64,000 bases of DNA from an uncultured Prevotellaceae bacterium (GTDB lineage Bacteria; Bacteroidota; Bacteroidia; Bacteroidales; Bacteroidaceae). Under the pieces are notes generated by a model that was given only the letters and a program-made list of their open reading frames with translations, was not told where the DNA came from and did not search any database. Shown one piece after another: positions 41,032 through 48,302 of this stretch. A program made the position numbers and the translations under genes. The stretch covers positions 1 through 64,000 of the forward strand of contig ONMA01000027.1 of the NCBI GenBank assembly GCA_900318815.1. Direction: 5' to 3'. The first letter of the stretch is position 1. Each line of letters begins with the position of its first letter.

Positions 41032-42150
41032 TCACTCTTCACTCACGGGGAACTCCATGAGGTAAGCCTTGATGAATCCATCGAGCTTGCCGTTCATCAC
41101 GCCATCGACATCGCTGGTCTGGTAGTTGGTGCGATGGTCTTTCACGCGCTTGTCGTCGAAGACGTAGCTGCGTATCTGACTGCCCCACTCTATCTTTTTC
41201 TTGCCGGCCTCAATCTTGGCCTGTGCCTCCAGACGCTTCTTCATGGCGCGGTCGTAGAGCTGCGATTTCAGCAGCAGCAGTGCCTTGGCCTTGTTTTTGG
41301 GCTGGTCGCGCGTCTCGGTGTTCTCAATGAGAATTTCCTCCTCCTCACCCGTGTCAGGGTCGGTGTACCAGTAGCGCAGCCTGACGCCCGACTCCACCTT
41401 GTTCACGTTCTGCCCGCCAGCCCCGCTGGAGCGGAAGGTGTCCCATGAGAGCTTGGCCGGGTCAACGTAGACCTCAATGGTGTCATCAACCAACGGTGTC
41501 ACGAAGACCGAGGCGAAGGAAGTCATGCGCTTGCCCTGGGCGTTGAAGGGGCTGACGCGCACGAGCCGGTGAACGCCGTTCTCCGACTTCAGGTAGCCGT
41601 AGGCATACTCGCCACCCTCTATCTGCATAGTGACGCTCTTGATGCCTGCCTCATCGCCGTCGAGCAGATTGGATATGGTCACCCTGTAGCCGTGGGCCTC
41701 AGCCCAGCGCATGTACATACGCATGAGCATCGATGCCCAGTCCTGGGCCTCGGTGCCGCCGGCTCCGCTGTTGATTTTCAGCACGGCCTCCATAGGGTCT
41801 TCCTGCTGTCGCAGCATGTTCATCAACTCCAACTGCTCAATAGCCTTGATGGCCTGCTGGTAGTCGGCATCGACCTCTTCCTCGCTCACCATCTCGTCCT
41901 TGTAGAAGTCGAAAGCTAACTGCAACTCGTCGGCCTTCAGCCGCACGTCGTTGTAGCCGTCAATCCATTTCTTGATCGACTTCACCTTCTTCATCTGTTC
42001 CTCGGCCCGCTTGGGGTCGTCCCAGAAGTCGGGGGCCTGCGTGCGCAGGTCTTCCTCTTCCCACTCCACCTGCTTCTCGTCGATACGCAGATAGTGGTTC
42101 AGTTTGTCGGCTCTGTCTAATACGTCTTTTAACTGGTCTTGTGTAATCAT
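41032..42150 (-). CDS. prfB: Peptide chain release factor 2, 372 aa
   Basis: RF2 recognises UAA and UGA and releases the peptide. Present are the acidic helical domain 1, the SPF anticodon-like tripeptide in VRVSPFNAQGKRMTSF and the catalytic GGQ (245-247) in SGAGGQNVNKV. The start at 42150 (MITQDQLKDVLDRADKLNHY) is chosen because the promoter box at 42156-42163 ends just upstream; an in-frame ATG at 42186 would lie before it. The mRNA is therefore probably leaderless or nearly so. Unlike many bacterial prfB genes there is no in-frame UGA after codon ~24: YLRIDEKQ reads straight through. The last codons and stop (VSEE*) coincide with a GTGAAGAGTGA repeat B word. Confidence 0.95.
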   Translation of the reverse strand: MITQDQLKDVLDRADKLNHYLRIDEKQVEWEEEDLRTQAPDFWDDPKRAEEQMKKVKSIKKWIDGYNDVRLKADELQLAFDFYKDEMVSEEEVDADYQQAIKAIEQLELMNMLRQQEDPMEAVLKINSGAGGTEAQDWASMLMRMYMRWAEAHGYRVTISNLLDGDEAGIKSVTMQIEGGEYAYGYLKSENGVHRLVRVSPFNAQGKRMTSFASVFVTPLVDDTIEVYVDPAKLSWDTFRSSGAGGQNVNKVESGVRLRYWYTDPDTGEEEEILIENTETRDQPKNKAKALLLLKSQLYDRAMKKRLEAQAKIEAGKKKIEWGSQIRSYVFDDKRVKDHRTNYQTSDVDGVMNGKLDGFIKAYLMEFPVSEE

Positions 42151-42155
42151 GGGTG

Positions 42156-42163
42156 CAAAGGTA
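42156..42163 (-). promoter_or_regulatory. Promoter -7 box, TACCTTTG on the minus strand, 5 bases before prfB
   Basis: Complement of CAAAGGTA. The transcript would start close to the ATG at 42150. Confidence 0.6.
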
Positions 42164-42192
42164 CGAATAAGCGGGCAAAATGCCAAAAGATT

Positions 42193-42711
42193 TTAAGATT
42201 TTTCGTCGAAAAGTGGCTCATGTTGCTTTTCCTTCAGGTAGTTGGCGAAGATGCGAGCCGCGCTCTCCACCTTAGCGGCGCAGGGTCGCTTCTTGTAGTA
42301 CTCGGCGGTGCGGGGCGAAGCCACGTAGCTCGACCGGGCCTTTTCGTAGCCTTTCAGACCCAGTATCTCGGCACAGATCAGGCTGCCGTTCTCGGCCTCC
42401 GACCGTGCCAGCAGCTGCTGCACCACCTTGTAGCAGGCCGACTTGCCGTCGCGGTCGCTGCCTTCGGTCTGTCCGCAGTCCAGCCCCGTGAGCATCACGA
42501 TGCCCGACACGGCCCCGCACATCATGCGCAGCCGTCCCACGCCGCCCCCGAAGCCAGCACCAATCTTCTTAGCCAGTTCATCGTCCAGTCCGTAGAGGTC
42601 GGCAAAGGCGGCCACCACGCTCTGGCAGCAGCCGTAGCCCGACATGAAGTTCTCCACGGCCCTATTCACTCTCTCATCCAATTCCATTTCGCTTGTCATT
42701 ATAGGATTCAT
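42193..42711 (-). CDS. C_GCAxxG_C_C family protein, 172 aa
   Basis: The conserved pattern is seen: SGYGCCQSVVAAFAD (Cys-Cys near 27-28), GAGFGGGVGRLRMMCGAVSG (GCAxxG-like with Cys near 65), a later GLDCGQTEG, SLICAEILG and KRPCAAKV. Members are thought to be redox- or metal-binding through these Cys, and one subgroup is annotated as split-Soret cytochrome-like; the role is not established. ATG 42711 follows the promoter at 42736-42743; a second in-frame ATG six codons later is possible. It lies upstream of prfB in the same direction, but prfB has its own promoter. Confidence 0.88.
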   Translation of the reverse strand: MNPIMTSEMELDERVNRAVENFMSGYGCCQSVVAAFADLYGLDDELAKKIGAGFGGGVGRLRMMCGAVSGIVMLTGLDCGQTEGSDRDGKSACYKVVQQLLARSEAENGSLICAEILGLKGYEKARSSYVASPRTAEYYKKRPCAAKVESAARIFANYLKEKQHEPLFDEKS

Positions 42712-42735
42712 AATTCATTGTTTGCAATTCCACCG

Positions 42736-42743
42736 CAAAGGTA
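42736..42743 (-). promoter_or_regulatory. Promoter -7 box, TACCTTTG on the minus strand
   Basis: Complement of CAAAGGTA, 24 bases before ATG 42711. Confidence 0.65.
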
Positions 42744-42774
42744 CGAAGAAAATTCCGTAAGGTTGAATGAAATG

Positions 42775-42945
42775 CCAAAGAATGAATTAAAAGAAATTGG
42801 AATAATGAGAATAATGGGCTTGCGCCGCAGGCAATATTATTCTCATTATTCCAATTTCTTTCAAATAAAACCAACATGATTTCTTTCAAAGTAAAAGAAC
42901 TTCTCAAATTGAATTGATGCTCATTAGTGCCAATTTGTTTCCCCT
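42775..42945. repeat. Hairpin repeat E, copy 2 (inverted relative to copy 1)
   Basis: AAAGAAATTGGAATAATGAG (about 42796) pairs with CATTATTCCAATTTCTTT (about 42855). Then come ACCAACATGATTTCTTTCAA and TTGATGCTCATTAGTGCCAA, the complement of 34755-34830. The remaining bases to 43133 show no gene. Confidence 0.75.
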
Positions 42946-43133
42946 TCTCTTCGGTTCGTATTCGTGTTTCTCAGAAACTTCTCGACCTGCGGTTGAATAT
43001 TCGAGGACTATGCAGGGTTCAAAGCTAAGGAAAAACAACCGCAAGTCAATAAAATCCGGAATGACTACCCGTTCGGCCTTCTGGCGGATAAATAGAAATC
43101 CTCTTTTGTTTTCCGACGCGAAGCGTAAGGGAG

Positions 43134-43538
43134 TCAAGCCCTTTTGGCCTTTACGAGTCCGCTCCACTTCATCCCCCACCCGATGAGAGCGCCAATGGTG
43201 ACGCCCGTCGTGTTGGCGGCGAAGTCGAGCCACTCGCCCTGCCGATTGGTGGTGCAGTAGGCCTGGATCAGTTCCAGCAGCCCACTCATCAGCACAGGGG
43301 CCACCCAGGCCCAGAGCAGCAGCTTGCGACCGTTCAGCACGCGATGGCTGCGCAGATATTCCCACCAGATGACGGAACATGTGCCCCCATACATCACGAA
43401 GTGGGTCCACTTGTCGATGAACCGCACGTCGTTCAGCGGTGTCTTGAAAGGAATGAAGAACAGGGAGAGATACCAGATAAGGATGATGCAGAGAACCGAC
43501 AGCGGGTATTTCCTGATTACCAGAGTCAATGCCTTCAT
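43134..43538 (-). CDS. VanZ family membrane protein, 134 aa
   Basis: Four membrane helices are visible, with VanZ signatures: DKWTHFVMYGGTCSVIWWEY (conserved D-K-x-x-H), a middle GLLELIQAYCTTNRQGEWLDFAANTTGVTIGALIG (E-x-x-Q, R-x-x-x-x-D-x-x-x-N-x-x-G). VanZ proteins are linked to low-level teicoplanin resistance in enterococci, but most homologues have no known role; resistance should not be assumed. It starts 3 bases after the stop of the lipoprotein gene and shares its promoter. Confidence 0.9.
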   Translation of the reverse strand: MKALTLVIRKYPLSVLCIILIWYLSLFFIPFKTPLNDVRFIDKWTHFVMYGGTCSVIWWEYLRSHRVLNGRKLLLWAWVAPVLMSGLLELIQAYCTTNRQGEWLDFAANTTGVTIGALIGWGMKWSGLVKAKRA

Positions 43539-43541
43539 ACC

Positions 43542-44015
43542 TTATTTCTTCTCCTTCATCTCATAGAACACGCTGAGGAACGGCACCGAACGGTTGTCGA
43601 GCGTGACTACCAGTTTGTACTCAGAGGTTTCAAACTCAGCAATCTTATGGTCGTCGTTACGCTTGGGAACGCCGGGGTTGCGGCCCAGTTCCTCTACGAA
43701 GCCGTCGCGCAGCTCCTGCCAGAGTCCGCGTGTGGAGTCGTTATAGGAGGCACGGTAGTCTTCCTCCACGGCCACAATCTTGTCGCCGTTGTTGGCCATA
43801 GTCACGGAATAGGAGGGCTGGCCCGGACGCCCCATGACAGTCAGGTTCTCGTTCGAGTGGGCCGAGTCGACCACGAATCCGCGAGCCAGCATCGAGTCAA
43901 CAAACACGTTGGCGGGAAGTCCCATCGAGAGTCCCTTCACCTTCAGATAGTCACGCTCGCCACTGCACGCGCAGATGGCGAGAACTGCCAGCGCAGCAAA
44001 CATTATTTTCTTCAT
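43542..44015 (-). CDS. Lipoprotein of unknown function, 157 aa
   Basis: MKKIMFAALAVLAICAC is a short lipoprotein signal with the acceptor Cys at residue 17. The mature part begins GERDYLKVKGLSMGLPANVF and continues with two apparent alpha/beta repeats (PANVFVDSMLARGF..., DGFVEELGRNPGVPKR) and a strand-rich end (SEYKLVVTLDNRSVPFLSVF). I do not recognise a named family. It is co-transcribed with VanZ (3-base gap) from the promoter at 44047-44054. Confidence 0.85.
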   Translation of the reverse strand: MKKIMFAALAVLAICACSGERDYLKVKGLSMGLPANVFVDSMLARGFVVDSAHSNENLTVMGRPGQPSYSVTMANNGDKIVAVEEDYRASYNDSTRGLWQELRDGFVEELGRNPGVPKRNDDHKIAEFETSEYKLVVTLDNRSVPFLSVFYEMKEKK

Positions 44016-44046
44016 CTTCTTTTTAGTTTAAAACACATTACGGCTG

Positions 44047-44054
44047 CAAAGTTA
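44047..44054 (-). promoter_or_regulatory. Promoter -7 box, TAACTTTG on the minus strand
   Basis: Complement of CAAAGTTA, 31 bases before ATG 44015. Confidence 0.65.
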
Positions 44055-44189
44055 AGCATTTTCCGCGACAATCGCCGCAAAAGAGGTTACTTTTTTTGTT
44101 GCTATATGATGTTGCACCTTGGCGAATACGAGATTACACCTTCATATATATGACTTCACACCCTAATGCCCCATTCATCACACTGTAAT

Positions 44190-44275
44190 TAATGTGATAT
44201 CACGGTGTGATGAGTGCTTCGTCAGGGTGTGATGAATGCTTCTTCAGGGTAAGACGGATGCTTAGACTGGGGGTA
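44190..44275. repeat. Degenerate ~21-bp tandem repeat (GGTGTGATGAATGCTTCTTC)
   Basis: Four diverging units: CGGTGTGATGAGTGCTTCGT, AGGGTGTGATGAATGCTTCT, AGGGTAAGACGGATGCTTAG and GGGGGTAACGAATATTTCGC. They lie in the 44055-44486 gap, which also contains GGAAACGAATTTCC-type palindromes (about 44308-44400) and no gene. Confidence 0.5.
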
Positions 44276-44486
44276 ACGAATATTTCGCCGTGGTGTAACG
44301 ATTTTTGGAAACGAATTTCCTTAATTGTCCTTAATTAAGATAATTCGTTTCTAAATTATATCAATTACGGGTCAATTACGGGCATTACGGAAATTCGTTT
44401 CCTATACCACGCGATTCTCGCGCTTTTTCCGTAGATAATTATGTAGATTTTTCATGCAAAAAGGTGGTTCTTTCCCAAATTATTTG

Positions 44487-44494
44487 TATCTTTG
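44487..44494 (+). promoter_or_regulatory. Promoter -7 box, TATCTTTG
   Basis: Followed by CACC. The first reliable gene starts 342 bases later; the transcript between is the candidate RNA at 44500-44757. Confidence 0.7.
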
Positions 44495-44499
44495 CACCC

Positions 44500-44757
44500 A
44501 AGTATCGGCTAATCGTCGTGACACGACGCTGCTACGGCAGGAGATTGAGCCTCAGAGGAGGTGCCGGTATGATCTTTGCGGAATAATTATAGCGTTAGTG
44601 CTATATTCGGTGATGTCCCTGAACCTAGCAAATTCAAAGACATATACGAAACGAATAAGTACCAACGTCTGCGCGATAGCGTAGACTGGACTTATCTTCG
44701 TATATGGGTTTTGCTAGGACCTTGGGACATCGATGAGCGCCAATCTGCGCTTTTTCA
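44500..44757 (+). ncRNA. Candidate structured RNA with long rod hairpin and terminator
   Basis: Complementary arms seen by eye, outside to inside: GATGTCCC (44612-44619) with GGGACATC (44724-44731); CCTAGCAAA (44624-44632) with TTTGCTAGG (44710-44718); CATATACGAA (44641-44650) with TTCGTATATG (44697-44706); ATAAGT (44655-44660) with ACTTAT (44690-44695); GTCTGCGC (44667-44674) with GCGTAGAC (44679-44686, one G-U). Directly after, AGCGC (44736-44740) and GCGCT (44747-44751) with TTTTT form an intrinsic terminator. A 5' part (44500-44580) contains CGTCGTGACACGACG and a TATCGGC/GCCGGTA pair. No known family was recognised; a 6S-like RNA or an attenuator of the defence operon are alternatives. 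Confidence 0.6.
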
Positions 44758-44836
44758 TGTCCTGAGGTTCTTGCTTTAATGAACCCATTATCATCCGAAC
44801 AGATAGTCCTTTCGCTCCTAAAACTATAGCGTAGAC

Positions 44837-47800
44837 ATGGCAAGAATCTATGACAACATAGAGTCAAAATTCGTCAATGGCCTACAAGACCTTATTACGG
44901 ACGTAGGCATTAAGCGAGTTGACTTCTGCGTGGGTTACTTCAACCTTCGTGGATGGAACTTGGTAGTCAATCAGATAGACCAGATACCTGGCGACTTTGT
45001 TTATGAAAACGATCAGCAGACGTTTCGTCGCTGTCGTTTATTAATTGGTATGCACCAGCCCGAAGAAGAGTTGGTACGGCGTTTGTATTCTACGCCACAA
45101 ATTCCAGATGCCGCTTACGTTCAGCAATGCAAACTGGAAATAGCCCGCGACTTCAAGAAACAGTTGTTGTTAGGGCTCCCCACCCAACGAGATGAATGGA
45201 CGTTGCGCCGTCTGTCGGCACAGTTGAAGGATGAAAAAGTCCGAGTAAAGCTCTATGTGGCAGAGCCACTACATGCAAAGTTATATCTGGCCTATAGTCC
45301 TGATTCCAATCGAAACAAGATTGCTGCCATTTTGGGTAGTAGCAATCTGACCTATTCCGGTCTGACAAAGCAAGGCGAGTTGGATGCTGACATCGAAAAC
45401 AATCGTGACTTGGAAGCCTTGAGAGACTGGTTTGAGGACAGATGGAACGACCGTTTCTGTATTGATATTACCCAAGAGCTGATAGAAGCCATTGACAACA
45501 GTTGGGCAGGAGAAGAGGACATCCCACCTTATTACATCTATCTGAAGACAGCCTACCATCTTAGTGCCGATGCCCGTAATGGCGTGAAAGAGTTTACGCT
45601 GCCACCAGAATTTCAGCATGAGTTGTTCGACTTCCAGCAGACGGCGGTCAAGATTGCGGCCCGTCATCTGAATAGCGAGAAACGAGGTGGTGCCATGATT
45701 GGCGATGTGGTGGGATTGGGAAAGACCATTACAGCCTGTGCTATTGCCAAGATATATGAAATGACGTATGCCAGTTCGACGCTTATCATCTGCCCGGCTA
45801 ATCTGCAAGACATGTGGGAAAAGTATCGTAAGCGTTATGACTTGAAGGCCGACATCATGTCGATAGCCAAGCCGATAGACATTGACAATGCCCGTTACTA
45901 CAGGCTCATCATCGTGGATGAAAGTCATAACCTGCGCAATGAGCAGGGCAAGCGCTATCAGAACATCAAGGCATTGATAGAACGCCAAGACTGTAAGGTG
46001 CTTCTCCTGACGGCTACTCCTTACAATAAGGACTTCTCTGATTTGAGCAGTCAGTTGAAACTCTTCATCAGCGAAGACGACGACTTGGGTATCCGTCCGG
46101 AAGAATATATCAGAGAACTGGGTGGCGACCGAGCTTTCTTGCAGAAACATAGCGAAGTCTTCATCCGCAGTATCAAGGCTTTCGAGAAGAGTGGCCATCT
46201 CGATGACTGGCAGGAACTGATGAAACTGTTCCTGGTGCGTCGTACCCGTACCTTCATCAAAGACAACTACGCCAAGACCGATGAGAAGACGGGGCGAAAA
46301 TACCTGGAGTTTAACGACGGGCGCAAGAACTTCTTCCCGGAGCGCAAGCCCAAGGCCATCAAGTTTGACACCACGCTAGGCGACCAGTATAGCCGGCTCT
46401 ATAGCGAGGAAATGATTGCCATGATGGAGGAGTTGCGTCTGCCTCGTTACGGACTATCCCAATATGAGGACACCACAAAGACAGCCGATGTCTCTTCGAC
46501 CGACAAGCGCCTGTTGGAAAATCTCTCTCGTGCAGGCCAGCGCATGATGGGGTTCTGCAAAAGTACCTTCTTCAAGCGTATAGACAGTAGCGGCATCTCT
46601 TTCCTGCTGACACTCTATCGTCATATTCTTCGCAACGCGGTTTTCATCCATGCCATTGAGAACAAACTTCCATTGCCCATTGGCGACGAGAACAATTTGC
46701 CGGAAGAATGGATAGAGGATGCCGATGTCAATGACATCTTCTCGGATGGCGAGGAAGAAGGACTGGGCGACGACCTGATTGACATTCCTACGGACATGAA
46801 GGTGTATATGGAAAAAGCCCGCCAATACTATATGCTCCTGACACAGAAGGACAATGTGGCTTGGATAGAGTCCACCTATTTCAAACGCTCCCTGAAGACC
46901 CATCTGAAGCAGGACTGTGAAAAGATTATCCAAATGATTCGGCTCTGCGACAAATGGAATCCGCTGACAGACCAGAAACTCAATCAACTGGAGGAACTGC
47001 TGAACAAGACACATGGTACAGAAAAAGTGCTGGTCTTTACCCAGTATTCTGATACAGCCAACTACATTTATCGCCAGCTACGCAAGCGTGGTTTCAGTCA
47101 TATTGACAGGGCTACAGGTGGCAGCAAGAACCCGACAGCCATCGTAGAACGGTTCTCACCATTGAGCAATAGGGCCGATGTACCAGCAGAGAATGAACTG
47201 CGCATATTGGTAGCCACGGATGTACTCTCAGAAGGCCAGAACCTGCAGGATGCTCATGTCATCGTCAATTATGACCTGCCTTGGGCTATTATCCGACTGA
47301 TTCAGCGTGCTGGCCGTGTGGATCGTATCGGACAGGAGGCAGAGGAAATCTTCTGTTATTCCTTCTTCCCTGCTGAGGGCGTTGAGAAGATTATCAGACT
47401 TCGTAGCCGACTAAATGCCCGTATCAACGAAAACGCTAACATCGTAGGCAGCGACGAGGTGTTCTTCGAGGGTAACGAACAGAATCTCCGTGATATGTAT
47501 AACGAGAAGAGTGGTTCGCTCGACGATGAGGATGACAACGATGTTGACTTAGCTTCACAAGCCTATCAGATTTGGAAGAATGCCACCGAGGCCAACCCCA
47601 AGTTGAAACAAATTATCCCTGCCCTCAGTAACATCATTTATTCCACCAAGAAGACTGATAGTGCCATTGAGGATGGTGTCATTACATACGCCAAGACGCA
47701 TAGCGACTATGACGTGCTGACGTGGTATAACTCGAAAGGCGAAATGGTCAGCCAGTCGCAGAAAAAGATTCTTCAGGCAATGGCTTGCGCTGCCAACGAA

Positions 47801-48217
47801 CCTTCTCTGCCAACCCTCGACAACCATTTCGACTTAGTGAAGAAAGCGGTTGAGGGAATGAAGCAAGAAACGACTCATGTCAGCGGCATCCTTGGCAATC
47901 GTTTCAGCACGCGCTATCGTATCATCGACCTCTTGGAGCATTATTATCAGCAGCCTCCAACACTCTTCTTTGATGCCGATAAAAAGCAACAACTGAAATA
48001 TGCCATCGACGACATCTATAACTTCCAGCTATTGGAAGGCACCAAGTTTATCCTTGGACGCATGCTGCGAACCAGCACCAACGACGACATCGTGGAATCC
48101 ATCTTGGAGATGCACAAGAATGGTACTTTGTGCCGTATCGATGAAGAGCACAACAAACAGAAAGACCCCACCATCATTTGTTCGATGGGTCTCAAAGAAG
48201 TGAAGAGTGAAGAGTGA
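44837..48217 (+). CDS. PLD-nuclease/SNF2-type helicase fusion, 1126 aa
   Basis: The N-terminal region (about 1-210) is phospholipase D-like, with the half-site HAKLYLAYSPDSNRNKIAAI then LGSSNLTYSGL (HxK...S-N near 145-175). An SNF2-like helicase follows: Walker A GDVVGLGKTITA (near 289), DESH box in LIIVDESHNLR (near 359), LLTATPYNKD, and the C-terminal half with VLVFTQYSDTANYI and VNYDLPWAIIRLIQRAGRVD (motif VI, near 820). Such proteins translocate on DNA and occur in restriction and anti-phage loci. The Eco57I-type methyltransferase follows in the same direction. The C-terminal VKSEE and stop are formed by the repeat B word at 48196. Confidence 0.9.
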   Translation: MARIYDNIESKFVNGLQDLITDVGIKRVDFCVGYFNLRGWNLVVNQIDQIPGDFVYENDQQTFRRCRLLIGMHQPEEELVRRLYSTPQIPDAAYVQQCKLEIARDFKKQLLLGLPTQRDEWTLRRLSAQLKDEKVRVKLYVAEPLHAKLYLAYSPDSNRNKIAAILGSSNLTYSGLTKQGELDADIENNRDLEALRDWFEDRWNDRFCIDITQELIEAIDNSWAGEEDIPPYYIYLKTAYHLSADARNGVKEFTLPPEFQHELFDFQQTAVKIAARHLNSEKRGGAMIGDVVGLGKTITACAIAKIYEMTYASSTLIICPANLQDMWEKYRKRYDLKADIMSIAKPIDIDNARYYRLIIVDESHNLRNEQGKRYQNIKALIERQDCKVLLLTATPYNKDFSDLSSQLKLFISEDDDLGIRPEEYIRELGGDRAFLQKHSEVFIRSIKAFEKSGHLDDWQELMKLFLVRRTRTFIKDNYAKTDEKTGRKYLEFNDGRKNFFPERKPKAIKFDTTLGDQYSRLYSEEMIAMMEELRLPRYGLSQYEDTTKTADVSSTDKRLLENLSRAGQRMMGFCKSTFFKRIDSSGISFLLTLYRHILRNAVFIHAIENKLPLPIGDENNLPEEWIEDADVNDIFSDGEEEGLGDDLIDIPTDMKVYMEKARQYYMLLTQKDNVAWIESTYFKRSLKTHLKQDCEKIIQMIRLCDKWNPLTDQKLNQLEELLNKTHGTEKVLVFTQYSDTANYIYRQLRKRGFSHIDRATGGSKNPTAIVERFSPLSNRADVPAENELRILVATDVLSEGQNLQDAHVIVNYDLPWAIIRLIQRAGRVDRIGQEAEEIFCYSFFPAEGVEKIIRLRSRLNARINENANIVGSDEVFFEGNEQNLRDMYNEKSGSLDDEDDNDVDLASQAYQIWKNATEANPKLKQIIPALSNIIYSTKKTDSAIEDGVITYAKTHSDYDVLTWYNSKGEMVSQSQKKILQAMACAANEPSLPTLDNHFDLVKKAVEGMKQETTHVSGILGNRFSTRYRIIDLLEHYYQQPPTLFFDADKKQQLKYAIDDIYNFQLLEGTKFILGRMLRTSTNDDIVESILEMHKNGTLCRIDEEHNKQKDPTIICSMGLKEVKSEE

Positions 48218-48276
48218 AGAATGAAGAGTGAAGAGTGAAGAATGAAGAGTGAAGAGTAAAGAATGAAGAATTTGCT
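48196..48276. repeat. Repeat B array at the helicase/methyltransferase junction
   Basis: About seven imperfect units of GAAGAGTGAAGA/GAAGAATGAA, then AATTTGCTACCGCC as at 25186-25199. The first units encode the end of the helicase. Confidence 0.8.
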
Positions 48277-48302
48277 ACCGCCATCATTAATCGGAAGTCA
48301 TT

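Noticed and set aside
42151..42186. Earlier ATG for prfB
   Set aside because: It would be upstream of the promoter box at 42156-42163; RF2 proteins normally begin near MITQDQL.
43134..43538. VanZ as a glycopeptide resistance determinant
   Set aside because: No other van genes are nearby, and VanZ-family proteins are common without resistance.
44454..44779. Two short plus-strand frames upstream of the helicase
   Set aside because: They overlap the paired arms of the candidate RNA, the peptide has no family features, and the second ends in the terminator region.
44500..44836. Retron msr-msd region
   Set aside because: A long hairpin is present, but there is no reverse transcriptase gene anywhere in the window.
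48196..48276. GAAGAGTGAAGA array as a CRISPR or origin iterons
   Set aside because: Units are adjacent without spacers, and the same word occurs in unrelated genes, so it is a dispersed simple repeat.
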